DNA from: Alphaproteobacteria bacterium
GTDB lineage: Bacteria; Pseudomonadota; Alphaproteobacteria; Sphingomonadales; Sphingomonadaceae
Direction: 5' to 3'
DNA length: 64,000 nt
Assembly: GCA_030431875.1 (NCBI GenBank)
Contig: JAUIIG010000003.1
Span: forward strand, 1 to 64,000
The position numbers and the translations under genes were made by a program. The notes under the pieces are model-generated. The model ran no database searches, was not told the DNA's origin, and worked only from the letters and a program-made list of their open reading frames with translations. Below, one piece after another: positions 44,313 to 52,383 of this stretch (its first letter is position 1; every line of letters begins with the position of its first letter).

Positions 44313-45026
44313 CTATTTCCGCCGATAGCGGAAGTACCAAACCTCGTGCCCGTAGGTGTTGCGCGCCTTGTGCTCGTAACGCGTCTCGGGCCAGCCGGAG
44401 GGGCGGTTGCGGAAGCTGTTCGGGCCGTCGGTCACCCATTCGAAGGGTCCGCTCTCGGGGTCCATGAACCGCTGCATCACCATCAGCGCGTGGCGGACAT
44501 AGACCGGATGGTCAGTGCCGAAACGGAACTCGCCACCGGGCTTCAGCTTGTCGGCGAACATCTGCACCGGCCCATCGTTCATCATCCGCCGCTTGGCGTG
44601 CTTGGCCTTGGGCCAGGGATCCGGGTGCAGCAGGTAGAGCATGGTCAGCGATCCGTCCGGGATACGCGAGAGCACTTCCAGCGCGTCGCCGTGGTGGATG
44701 CGGACGTTGGCCAGCGTGCCATCACGGACATGGGTCAGCGCCTGCGCCACGCCGTTGAGGAAGGGCTCGGCACCTATGAAGCCGTGGTCGGGCAGCAGGT
44801 CGGCGCGGTAAGCCATGTGCTCGCCGCCGCCGAAGCCAATCTCGAAATGCAGCGGACGGTCCTCGCCGAACAGGCGCTCTGCCGTCACAGGCCCCTCCGC
44901 CGGCACCGCGATGCGCGGCAACAGGGTGTCGACCAGCTCCTGCTGCGCGGCGCGCAGGGGCTTGCCCTGGCTGCGGCCATAGAGCCGGTTGAGCGTTGTC
45001 GGATCGCCTTCCTTGTGCGCTGTCAT
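44313..45026 (-). CDS. trmB: tRNA (guanine-N7-)-methyltransferase
   Basis: A SAM-dependent enzyme of 237 aa making m7G46 in tRNA. The SAM-binding loop is EIGFGGGEH, and the family motifs HPDPWPKAKHAKRRM (catalytic Asp) and PGGEFRFGTDH are present. The start ATG at 45026 matches the family; the open frame reads on upstream through non-coding sequence. Repeat copy D lies 45 bases upstream in the same orientation. Confidence 0.95.
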   Translation of the reverse strand: MTAHKEGDPTTLNRLYGRSQGKPLRAAQQELVDTLLPRIAVPAEGPVTAERLFGEDRPLHFEIGFGGGEHMAYRADLLPDHGFIGAEPFLNGVAQALTHVRDGTLANVRIHHGDALEVLSRIPDGSLTMLYLLHPDPWPKAKHAKRRMMNDGPVQMFADKLKPGGEFRFGTDHPVYVRHALMVMQRFMDPESGPFEWVTDGPNSFRNRPSGWPETRYEHKARNTYGHEVWYFRYRRK

Positions 45027-45070
45027 GTCTGCTGCGCATACATTCTTTTTGTTTGGCCTCAAGCGCCGGC

Positions 45071-45164
45071 GTGGCCGTCCGGCCACTTGGCTGTCCTCGC
45101 TTTCGGGCAGGCAAGCTGCCCACGCTGCGGGCGGGCGGTCGCCCTGGCGGCTGCTTTGCAGCCG
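45071..45164 (-). repeat. Structured intergenic repeat, copy D
   Basis: Minus-strand copy. Read 5' to 3' from 45164: hairpin CGGCTGC/GCAGCCG with AAA loop; core GGGCGACCGCCCGCCCGCAG (45144-45125), identical to copies A and B; middle hairpin GGGCAG/CTGCCC with loop CTTGC; box GCGAGGAC (45100-45093); terminal hairpin GTGGCC/GGCCAC with loop GGAC (45086-45071). The middle-hairpin loop CTTGC is the same as in copy A while its stem bases are changed on both sides. Confidence 0.85.
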
Positions 45165-45257
45165 AAGCGCAGGCCGTGGTGGCTCCCCTCCTTTGTCCAG
45201 TTCGCAAATAACCCGCGGGGTTGAGACTTGCGTCCGGCTTCGGCTAGGCGCGCGGCC

Positions 45258-46469
45258 ATGGAACAGGCCATTGCACTTTTCGAAGCCCAGCCCGGATGGG
45301 CGCAGACCGTCATCGCGCTCGCCGTGCTGGTGCTGGTCGCGCTGGCGGTCAACTACCTGCTCAAGCGCGTCCTGCTGCGGCTGGCCGCGCCCTTCCTCGA
45401 CACGCGCAGCCTGACCGCGGACAAGGCTGCCTTCCGGCTGGCGACCGTCGCGCCGTTGCTGATCGTTGCCAATGGTATCCAGCATGTTCCCAACCTTCCC
45501 GAAGAACTGACTTTGCTCGTCCGTAACCTTGCCGAGGCCTCGATCGTGCTGAGCGTGGCCATGGCGATGAGCAAGGCTCTCGACTACGTCGACGAGGTCT
45601 ACCGCCGCCGCCCCGATGCGCACATGCGGCCGATCAAGGGCTATGTGCAGGTCCTCAAGATCGTCATCTACTGCGGCGCGGCAATCCTCGGCATCTCGGC
45701 GCTGATCGAACAGTCGCCGCTGCTTTTGCTGTCCGGCCTGGGGGCCATGGCCGCCGTGCTGCTGCTGGTGTTCAAGGACACCATCCTCTCGCTCGTCGCC
45801 TCGGTCCAGTTGACCAGCAACGACATGCTGCGGGTTGGCGACTGGATCGAGATGCCCGGCATGAACGCCGATGGCGACGTGATCGACATCGCGCTGCACA
45901 CGGTGAAGGTGCAGAACTTCGACAAGACCATCACCACCATTCCCACGCACCGGCTGATTTCCGACAGTTACCGCAACTGGCGCGGGATGAGCGATGCCGG
46001 CGGTCGCCGCATCAAGCGCGCCCTGCCGCTGGACCAGAACTCCGTCCGCTTCCTGTCTGACGAGGAAGTCGACAACCTGCGCCGTTTCCGCCTGCTTTCC
46101 GATTACCTTGCCGACAAGGACAGGGAATTGTCCGAGTGGAACGCGCGCGAGCTGGCGGGCGACAGCAACCCGGTCAACGCGCGGCGGATCACCAACGTGG
46201 GCACCTTCCGCGCCTATGTGATCGCCTACCTGCGCGCCCATCCGGAGCTGGAGGACAAGCATTTCACCCTGCTGGTCCGCCAGCTGGAACCGACCCCGCA
46301 AGGCCTGCCGCTGGAAATCTATTGCTTCACCGGAACCACCGACTGGGGCGAGTACGAACGCATCCAGGCTGACATTTTCGATCACCTGCTGGCGATCCTG
46401 CCCGAGTTCGGCCTGCGCCTGTTCCAGCAGCCGAGCGGGCTCGACCTTCAGGGACTGCGCGCCGCCTAG
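45258..46469 (+). CDS. Mechanosensitive channel of the MscS/YbdG type
   Basis: An inner-membrane protein of 403 aa with about five N-terminal hydrophobic segments (residues 10-190) and a cytoplasmic MscS domain. The pore-lining region GLGAMAAVLLLVFKDTILSLVASVQL and the beta-domain VGDWIEMPGMNADGDVIDIALHTVKVQNFD match the YbdG group, a low-conductance channel responding to hypo-osmotic stress. The start is the ATG at 45258. It is divergent from trmB, with repeat D in between. Confidence 0.92.
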   Translation: MEQAIALFEAQPGWAQTVIALAVLVLVALAVNYLLKRVLLRLAAPFLDTRSLTADKAAFRLATVAPLLIVANGIQHVPNLPEELTLLVRNLAEASIVLSVAMAMSKALDYVDEVYRRRPDAHMRPIKGYVQVLKIVIYCGAAILGISALIEQSPLLLLSGLGAMAAVLLLVFKDTILSLVASVQLTSNDMLRVGDWIEMPGMNADGDVIDIALHTVKVQNFDKTITTIPTHRLISDSYRNWRGMSDAGGRRIKRALPLDQNSVRFLSDEEVDNLRRFRLLSDYLADKDRELSEWNARELAGDSNPVNARRITNVGTFRAYVIAYLRAHPELEDKHFTLLVRQLEPTPQGLPLEIYCFTGTTDWGEYERIQADIFDHLLAILPEFGLRLFQQPSGLDLQGLRAA

Positions 46470-46478
46470 GCAGAATTA

Positions 46479-47066
46479 TTACTGCCCGGCAGCCTCCTGC
46501 CGTTCCCGCAGCAGGCGAATTTGTGTCAGGACTTCCTGCCCGGCGGCAAAGAGCGGGGACAGCGGGTCATGTCCGTTCACAAGCTCTTCGCCATTCGCAT
46601 TGCCGGAATAGACGCCGCTTTCCGTGATGATGAAGAACCTTACTTCGTCTCGATCAGGAAGAGGATAGTCCGTCGCTTGCGGCAAGGCTGCGACATGTTC
46701 GGCTGCGGCCATGACGAACTGCTGCGCGGCCTCCGCCACCTGTGCAGATTCCTGCCCGGAGCCGATAATCCCGCCGCCGGTCGACAAGTAGATGCTGGCA
46801 TCTCCGCTGGCGAAGGCGACGATGGTCACGGTGCCACCTCGCATGTCCATGTCCATGACAACGCCGTAGGGTTCGGTCCTGTCGCCCGGCTCAAGTCCGA
46901 TATCGTCCGTCCGCGTGGTCAGCGCCAGCTCGCGCAAGCCGAGGTACATTTGGGTCGCTTCCTCTTGCGACTGGGGTGCCTTGGCGCGCGCCCCTGAAGG
47001 CAGGATGCCAAGCACACAAGGCGCGAACAGCAATGCTGCCAGGACAATTCTGAGGGTCACAGGCAC
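46479..47066 (-). CDS. Secreted hypothetical protein
   Basis: A protein of up to 195 aa with a Sec signal peptide (hydrophobic residues about 5-22, cleavage near GARA-KA). The mature part is acidic and lacks cysteines, so it is probably a soluble periplasmic protein. I do not recognise a family. The start is a GTG at 47066 or the one two codons later; neither has a strong ribosome-binding site. It lies downstream of ctrA on the same strand but beyond a strong terminator, so it is transcribed separately. Confidence 0.65.
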   Translation of the reverse strand: MPVTLRIVLAALLFAPCVLGILPSGARAKAPQSQEEATQMYLGLRELALTTRTDDIGLEPGDRTEPYGVVMDMDMRGGTVTIVAFASGDASIYLSTGGGIIGSGQESAQVAEAAQQFVMAAAEHVAALPQATDYPLPDRDEVRFFIITESGVYSGNANGEELVNGHDPLSPLFAAGQEVLTQIRLLRERQEAAGQ

Positions 47067-47129
47067 TCCAGTCTTCTCGCTGCCGTCATTGCCTGTCGCC
47101 TATGCAGGGCGGGGCCTGTAGGCAACAGC

Positions 47130-47163
47130 AAAACGGCCCGCCACCGTCAGGTAGCAGGCCGTT
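47130..47163 (-). terminator. Rho-independent terminator after ctrA
   Basis: On the minus strand AACGGCCTGCTACC (47163-47150), a four-base TGAC loop, and GGTGGCGGGCCGTT, ending in TTTT at 47133-47130. The 14-pair stem has only two G-T wobbles. It lies about 30 bases after the ctrA stop. Confidence 0.88.
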
Positions 47164-47191
47164 CGCAACCCCCCATTCGGGTACGTCAGTT

Positions 47192-47887
47192 TCAGGCGGC
47201 TTCTTCCACCGCATCCGGATCGCGCAGCACGTAGCCGCGGCCCCAGACGGTTTCGATGTAGTTCTCGCCGCCGCAGGCGCTCGACAGCTTCTTGCGCAGC
47301 TTGCAGATGAACACGTCGATGATCTTCAGTTCCGGCTCGTCCATCCCGCCATAGAGGTGGTTGAGGAACATTTCCTTGGTCAGCGTGGTGCCCTTGCGCA
47401 GCGAAAGCAGCTCGAGCATCGCGTATTCCTTGCCGGTGAGGTGGACGCGGGCACCGTCGACTTCGACGGTCTTGGCGTCGAGGTTCACCGCCAGCTTGCC
47501 GGTGCGGATGACCGACTGGCTGTGGCCCTTCGAGCGGCGCACCACGGCGTGGATGCGGGCGACCAGCTCGTCACGGTGGAACGGCTTGGTCACGTAGTCG
47601 TCGGCACCGAAGCCGAACGAACGGATCTTGGAATCCATTTCGGCAATGCCCGACAGGATCAGCACCGGCGTCTGCACCTTGGCCACGCGCAGCTTCTTGA
47701 GCACGTCATAGCCATGCATGTCGGGCAGGTTCAGGTCGAGCAGGATGATGTCGTAATCATACAGCTTGCCCAGATCGAGGCCCTCTTCGCCGAGATCGGT
47801 CGAGTAGACGTTGAACCCCTCGGTCGTGAGCATCAGCTCGATCGCCTTGGCGGTTGTCGGTTCGTCTTCGATCAACAGAACGCGCAT
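47192..47887 (-). CDS. ctrA: Cell-cycle response regulator CtrA
   Basis: An OmpR-type response regulator of 231 aa. Asp51 ([14 protein letters not shown]) is the phospho-acceptor. The receiver domain covers residues 1-116 and the winged-helix DNA-binding domain about 125-225, with [17 protein letters not shown] and [12 protein letters not shown] as in Caulobacter CtrA, to which it is nearly identical in these motifs. It is phosphorylated through CckA-ChpT. Targets are TTAA-N7-TTAA sites in cell-cycle, flagellar and GTA genes. The start is the ATG at 47887. Confidence 0.96.
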   Translation of the reverse strand: MRVLLIEDEPTTAKAIELMLTTEGFNVYSTDLGEEGLDLGKLYDYDIILLDLNLPDMHGYDVLKKLRVAKVQTPVLILSGIAEMDSKIRSFGFGADDYVTKPFHRDELVARIHAVVRRSKGHSQSVIRTGKLAVNLDAKTVEVDGARVHLTGKEYAMLELLSLRKGTTLTKEMFLNHLYGGMDEPELKIIDVFICKLRKKLSSACGGENYIETVWGRGYVLRDPDAVEEAA

Positions 47888-48008
47888 CGTATTACCCCTT
47901 CGTGTCCCCGTAGGATTGCCCCCTTGGGAGCAGTTGCCTGGAATTAACCACGCCACTTCTCACCAAAAAAGGTTAATAAAGAGTTTCCCGCGTTAAGACT
48001 TTCCGTGT

Positions 48009-48022
48009 GAGTCTTTCGAGTC
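48009..48022. promoter_or_regulatory. Paired GANTC (CcrM) sites upstream of ctrA
   Basis: GAGTC at 48009-48013 and again at 48018-48022, five-base-pair matches to the CcrM methylation target GANTC, separated by four bases. They lie about 125-135 bases upstream of the ctrA start. In Caulobacter a GANTC site in the ctrA P1 promoter couples its transcription to replication fork passage. Confidence 0.5.
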
Positions 48023-48037
48023 ACACTGTTTGGTTTG

Positions 48038-48128
48038 CGCTCCGGCCTCCGCCGGAGCGTCCTCGGCGCTGTTCTCTCCACTACGGCTGCGCCTCCGTTG
48101 CGAGGCACCTGCGGGCGGGCAGTCGCCC
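48038..48128 (-). repeat. Structured intergenic repeat, copy C
   Basis: Minus-strand copy. Read 5' to 3': core GGGCGACTGCCCGCCCGCAG (48128-48109), one substitution from the other three copies; middle hairpin GCCTC/GAGGC; box CCGAGGAC (48066-48059 region); terminal perfect nine-pair hairpin CGCTCCGGC/GCCGGAGCG with loop GGAG (48059-48038), the same loop as copy A with an entirely different stem. The 5' hairpin is not evident. It is oriented like ctrA, about 150 bases upstream of it. Confidence 0.8.
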
Positions 48129-48230
48129 GTGCCCTTCGCTGCGCTCGGGTTTGGGTGCTGGCCGTTAAGGTGTGGGGGGGAAGTCGTTAAGGTCGGGCCT
48201 CCTTTCTGACGCCAGAAAGCACGTGCTGAT

Positions 48231-48326
48231 CGGGCCGCAGGCTCGCAAGGGCGACCGCCCGCCCGCAGCGGGCGCGTAGCGAAGCGAAGCGCGTCTAGCG
48301 AGGACGCACCGACGCAGGTCGGTGCG
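48231..48326 (+). repeat. Structured intergenic repeat, copy B
   Basis: Plus-strand copy. It has hairpin CGGGCC/GGCTCG with a GCA loop (48231-48245); the core GGGCGACCGCCCGCCCGCAG (48249-48268), the flanking 31 bases 48245-48275 being identical to copy A; box GCGAGGAC (48298-48305); and a terminal perfect nine-pair hairpin CGCACCGAC/GTCGGTGCG with loop GCAG (48305-48326). It lies downstream of, and antisense to, the end of the gene at 48438. Confidence 0.85.
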
Positions 48327-48437
48327 CAAAACAAACCTGACAAACCTGACATCGTGACGATGCCCGCTTGCCCCCGCAAACCCGCAGCGAGCGGGCGTTT
48401 CCGCGCCCAACACGAAGTTGACACCGGGCCGCCAAAA

Positions 48438-49004
48438 TCAATCCTCCTCCCCGTAATCGTCGTCCTCTTCAACTTCCACAGCGCGCTGCGCCGCCAAGGC
48501 CCGTCGGTATTCGGCATCGAGGTACTGCTCCTCCTCCCATGTTTCAGGCCCGTCCTCGACCCGGTCCACCAGCGCGCCGAACTCGTCGGGGCGATAGCTG
48601 GAAGCAAGATGCCAGGACTCGCGCCTCTGCGGATGGAACCGCTCGCGAATGGCCAGGAGTGCCACTGCCGCGCGTTCGTCGAACCTGCGCGAGGTGCCGA
48701 CCAGTTCGCCCTGGTAGTAATGCGGGACCTCCACCCCGTTGATCGCCCGCTCGATCACTGCCTCGGCCAGCACGTCGAACCGGCATAGCAAGGCCGCCTG
48801 CCACGCGAGGTCGAACGGTTCACCCTTGAGCCGCGCCCGCAAGGCATAGGCCGACTGGCGGCTCATGCCGACGGCGCGCGCGGCGGCAGAGACGCAATGA
48901 CTGGCCGCAAGCTCACGCAGGAACGCGGCCTGCCGCGCGGGCGTCCAGCCATCGTGACGGGGTGCAGGGATCGGGGCGAGGGCGGTTTCGGTGGACTCGG
49001 TCAT
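48438..49004 (-). CDS. Helix-turn-helix hypothetical protein, small-terminase-like
   Basis: A protein of 188 aa. Residues 28-72 form one unit of the same pattern seen twice in the GTA small-terminase-like protein (FL-x2-LA ... SRQSAYALRAR ... WQAAL), a likely DNA-binding helix-turn-helix. The C-terminus is a strongly acidic tail (VEVEEDDDYGEED). It is not next to phage genes. It could be a regulator or a relic of the same mobile lineage. The start is the ATG at 49004. Confidence 0.68.
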   Translation of the reverse strand: MTESTETALAPIPAPRHDGWTPARQAAFLRELAASHCVSAAARAVGMSRQSAYALRARLKGEPFDLAWQAALLCRFDVLAEAVIERAINGVEVPHYYQGELVGTSRRFDERAAVALLAIRERFHPQRRESWHLASSYRPDEFGALVDRVEDGPETWEEEQYLDAEYRRALAAQRAVEVEEDDDYGEED

Positions 49005-49085
49005 GCCGCGGAGGGAGGCATGGGGCAAGGGGTGTAGGAAAGGGGATTGCGCGAGCCATACCATCGCCGAGTACTTAATTCGGGC

Positions 49086-49808
49086 TCAGGCTGGCTGTGA
49101 ACGCCGTTTCCAATCGAGCGATAGTCCGATCCGCCGTGCGTGCTGACCGTCCCAGTTGGTCGTCAGGCCATGCCTTTCGAGTTCTTGCTGGATTTCGTGG
49201 CCAATACCCACTGCCGCGCTTTCGCCTTCTTCCTTGGCTCCATAGTTGAGATAGAGGCCGCGCCCCTCAACTGCGCTTTCGGTGTCCTGCATGTGGAAGA
49301 AGGCATAACCTCGCGAAGGCAGGCCAGCCCGGTCTGCGGCGTCCATTTCATCCCATATCTCGGCCGATCCGCAGGTGCCGCAGCACGAGAAATGCTGCCG
49401 AGCAACAATCCCCTTTTCCTCAAGTGTGCGAAAGGCCGCATCAAGCCGGTCACAATCGGTGATTTCTGGCCAGCTGGCCTGTTCGGCGCGGTGGCGGGCA
49501 ATAACATCGTCGATCATGCCCCCTGCGAAAACGGCGATTTCGTCTTCCGGCATCTCGTCCATAAAGACGTCGCAGACGGACTGGATGATTTCTTCGCGCG
49601 AAAGATATCCTGCTGTGACATCGCGCTCGATGTGTCTGCGAATCCAGCTCTCGATTTCACCACGAGTAGGCGGCGGTGGCGGAAGACTTGACGGTGGTGG
49701 CCACCCCACTTTCGGAATTTCTGAAACATGCGGCAGATCCAATTCAGCGCCCGGCGTTGGCCCCGATTTGCTCCGTCCGAGCAGGCGATTGAAGAAGGCT
49801 CTTAGCAT
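49086..49808 (-). CDS. DUF6891 family protein
   Basis: A protein of 240 aa. It matches DUF6891: ASWPEITDCDRLDAAFRTLEEKGIVARQ, a CCGTCG cysteine cluster (residues about 143-148) likely to bind a metal, and FFHMQDTESAVEGRGLYLNYG. Residues 1-60 are a proline-rich linker (PPPSSLPPPPPT) after a short basic start. The function is unknown. Its codon use is less GC-biased than that of rpoN, and it occupies the place where hpf and ptsN often follow rpoN. Confidence 0.8.
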   Translation of the reverse strand: MLRAFFNRLLGRSKSGPTPGAELDLPHVSEIPKVGWPPPSSLPPPPPTRGEIESWIRRHIERDVTAGYLSREEIIQSVCDVFMDEMPEDEIAVFAGGMIDDVIARHRAEQASWPEITDCDRLDAAFRTLEEKGIVARQHFSCCGTCGSAEIWDEMDAADRAGLPSRGYAFFHMQDTESAVEGRGLYLNYGAKEEGESAAVGIGHEIQQELERHGLTTNWDGQHARRIGLSLDWKRRSQPA

Positions 49809-49858
49809 GGTGCAGATTTACGCTTGGAAGCACGATGAGTGCAACCGATAGCTTTCCC

Positions 49859-51316
49859 TCACCCCATGGCCTGCAACTTCTTCGCCCGCCTTCTCTGCAC
49901 CGACGACCCAATCCCGATAGCCTCGCGGTATTTCGCTACGGTGCGTCTCGCCAAATCAAATCCTTCGGCTTTAAGCAGGTCGACAAGAGCATCGTCGGAG
50001 AGGATCTTCTTCGGGTCTTCGGCGTCGCACAGGGCTTTGATGCGGGCCTTTACCGCCTCGGCGCTGGCGCCTTCGCCGTCGGCTGAGCCCACGCCCGAAG
50101 TGAAGAAGTACTTCAGTTCGAAGGTGCCGCGTTCGCAGGCGAGGAACTTGTTGCTGGTGACGCGGCTGACCGTGCTTTCGTGCATCTCGATGGCCTCGGC
50201 CACGCGGGCCAGGGTCAGCGGGCGCAGTTCGGAAACGCCGCGGCGGAAGAAGCCGTCCTGCTGCTTCACGATCTCGGCGGCGACCTTCAGGATGGTCTTC
50301 TGCCGCTGGTCGAGCGCCTTGATCAGCCAGTTGGCGTCGGCCAGCTTCTCGCTTAGCCAGCCCTTGGCCTCCTTGCCGGTGCAGCCGCCGCGCAGCTCGA
50401 CATAGTAGCTGCGGTTGACCACCAGCCGCGGCAGGGTCGCCTCGTTCAGCTGGATGTCCCAGCCCTCGTTGCCCTCGGCGTCGGTGACGGCGGAGAGCAG
50501 CACGTCGGGCACCACCGCCGCGCTGGCGCTGCCGCCGAATTGAAGGCCCGGCTTGGGGTCGTAGCTGCGCAGCTCGGCGAGCATGTCGGCGAGGTCCTCG
50601 TCATCGACGCGGCAGATGCGCTTGAGGTGCGCGAAGGCACCCTTGGCGACCAGTTCGAGGTTGTCGATCAGCACTTCCATGCACGGATCGTAGCGGTCGG
50701 CCTCTTTCGCCTGCAGCGCGAGGCATTCGGACAGGCTGCGTGCGCCGACGCCTGCGGGGTCGAGCGACTGGACCAGTGCCAGGGCGCGCTCGACCTGCGC
50801 CAGTGGGACGTCGAGGTTGATCGCCACCTCGCGCAGGTCCGAGGCAAGATAGCCCGCCTCGTCGAGCAGGCCCACGATATGGCGGGCGATGAAGGCGGTC
50901 TGCGGATCGGGTGCGGCAGGGCCGACCTGCGCTTCGAGGTGGTCCGCCAGCGAGAGGTCCTCGTTGCTGCGGTTCTCGAAGTCGAAGCCCTCGCCGTCAC
51001 CGCCGCCCGCCGAGTGCGCCGACCAGTCACCGGTATCGCGGTCGACGTCCAGCGCGCCGGGATCGATATCGAGCGCCTCGTTGCCGTCGCCGGAGGAGGA
51101 ATCGCTGATCTGCGGTTCGTCGCTTTCGGGCGGCGCGTCACGGTTCTCGGCGCGCATTTCGCCCGCTTCGAGCAGCGGGTTGCTCTCCAGCGCCTCGCCA
51201 ATGAAGGTTTCGATCTCGAGGTTCGACAGCGCCAGCAGCTTGATCGCCTGCTGCAGCTGCGGCGTCATTACCAGCGATTGCGATTGCCTGAGGTCCAGGC
51301 GAGGACCGAGCGCCAT
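49859..51316 (-). CDS. rpoN: RNA polymerase sigma-54 factor
   Basis: A protein of 485 aa. Region I is LRQSQSLVMTPQLQQAIKLL (Gln-rich activator-response segment), region II is acidic (residues about 55-110), and region III ends in the helix-turn-helix and the RpoN box ARRTVAKYRE that contacts the -24 element. The start is the ATG at 51316. It lies 79 bases downstream of lptB on the same strand. Its likely local target is the glnK-amtB promoter at 5716. Confidence 0.96.
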   Translation of the reverse strand: MALGPRLDLRQSQSLVMTPQLQQAIKLLALSNLEIETFIGEALESNPLLEAGEMRAENRDAPPESDEPQISDSSSGDGNEALDIDPGALDVDRDTGDWSAHSAGGGDGEGFDFENRSNEDLSLADHLEAQVGPAAPDPQTAFIARHIVGLLDEAGYLASDLREVAINLDVPLAQVERALALVQSLDPAGVGARSLSECLALQAKEADRYDPCMEVLIDNLELVAKGAFAHLKRICRVDDEDLADMLAELRSYDPKPGLQFGGSASAAVVPDVLLSAVTDAEGNEGWDIQLNEATLPRLVVNRSYYVELRGGCTGKEAKGWLSEKLADANWLIKALDQRQKTILKVAAEIVKQQDGFFRRGVSELRPLTLARVAEAIEMHESTVSRVTSNKFLACERGTFELKYFFTSGVGSADGEGASAEAVKARIKALCDAEDPKKILSDDALVDLLKAEGFDLARRTVAKYREAIGIGSSVQRRRAKKLQAMG

Positions 51317-51395
51317 TATGTCTGCTCGCCAAGGCTCGGGCGGCGCCTGCCTCGCGGCTGGCACCGCGCCCCAGCCGCGAGGCCGGGATCACAGG

Positions 51396-52211
51396 TCACA
51401 GCGTGAAATGCTCGCCGAGATAGAGGCGGCGCACGTTCTCGTCTGCGACCAGTTCCTGCGGGCTGCCGGCGAACAGCACCTGGCCGCCGTAGATGATGCA
51501 GGCGCGGTCGACGATGTCGAGAGTCTCACGGACGTTGTGATCGGTGATCAGCACGCCGATGCCCCGCGCCTTCAGGTCGCGCACCAGGTCACGGATGTCG
51601 CTGATCGACAGCGGGTCGATGCCCGCGAAGGGTTCGTCGAGCAGCATGATCGAAGGCTTGGCGGCCAGCGCGCGGGCGATTTCGCAGCGGCGGCGTTCAC
51701 CGCCCGACAGCGCCATGGCGGGGCTGGAGCGCAGGCGGGTGATGTGGAATTCCTCCAGCAGCCGCTCCAGTTCGGCTTCGCGGGTGGCCTTGTCCGGCTC
51801 CACCATTTCCAGCACGCAGCGGATGTTCTGTTCCACCGTCATGCCGCGAAAGATCGAGGTTTCCTGCGGCAGGTAGCCCAGGCCGAGGATCGCGCGGCGG
51901 TACATCGGCAGCTTGGTGACGTCGACGCCGTCCATCATGATGCGGCCGCTGTCGGGCTTCACCAGCCCCATGATCGAATAGAAGCAAGTGGTCTTGCCCG
52001 CTCCGTTGGGGCCCAGCAGGCCCAGCACTTCGCCCTTGGCCACGGTCAGCGAGATGTCCGTCAGGACCGCGCGCTTGTCATAGCTCTTGGCGATGGAGAC
52101 GACCTCCAGCCCGCCCTGCGGCGGCAGTGCAGGCGAGGCGTTGGCAGGCGCGTCGGCCAGGGCATGGAGCATCGCGTCTTCGTCCAGTGGCTCGTCGTCG
52201 AGTGCAGTCAT
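51396..52211 (-). CDS. lptB: LPS export ABC transporter ATP-binding protein
   Basis: A cytoplasmic ATPase of 271 aa that powers the LptBFG complex. Walker A GPNGAGKT is at residues 67-74, the signature LSGGERRR and Walker B IMLLDEPFAGID follow, and the H-loop is ITDHNV. The N-terminus is about 33 residues longer than in E. coli LptB and Asp/Glu/Ala-rich. lptA and lptC, often upstream, are not seen; the upstream gene is divergent. Linkage to rpoN is conserved in alphaproteobacteria. Confidence 0.95.
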   Translation of the reverse strand: MTALDDEPLDEDAMLHALADAPANASPALPPQGGLEVVSIAKSYDKRAVLTDISLTVAKGEVLGLLGPNGAGKTTCFYSIMGLVKPDSGRIMMDGVDVTKLPMYRRAILGLGYLPQETSIFRGMTVEQNIRCVLEMVEPDKATREAELERLLEEFHITRLRSSPAMALSGGERRRCEIARALAAKPSIMLLDEPFAGIDPLSISDIRDLVRDLKARGIGVLITDHNVRETLDIVDRACIIYGGQVLFAGSPQELVADENVRRLYLGEHFTL

Positions 52212-52383
52212 GGCCGCTCATCTAGCACGCTGTGCCAGCCTTTGAAGGGTGTTTGGCAAGATTCCTGCATGGTCATGCTGGATATGGGGTCTGGCGCAAC
52301 AAAATGAACCTATGGTTGACGCCCTTGCAAGAATGCATCGGTTTTGGGATAACCGGAGTCGGGATTGGACAAGGAGAGGCGCA

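Larger units (their letters stand above)
47888..48437. other. 550-bp intergenic region upstream of ctrA
   Basis: No gene is seen. The ctrA-proximal 120 bases are AT-rich, with several TTAA tetramers (for example in GGAATTAACCACG, GGTTAATAAAG and GCGTTAAGAC) but no full TTAA-N7-TTAA site. Two GAGTC sites follow at 48009-48022. The distal part holds repeat copies C (minus) and B (plus), arranged with their core ends facing one another about 100 bases apart. Confidence 0.6.

Noticed and set aside
47950-48000. Full CtrA autoregulatory site (TTAA-N7-TTAA) before ctrA
   Set aside because: Several TTAA tetramers occur, but no two have the seven-base spacing.
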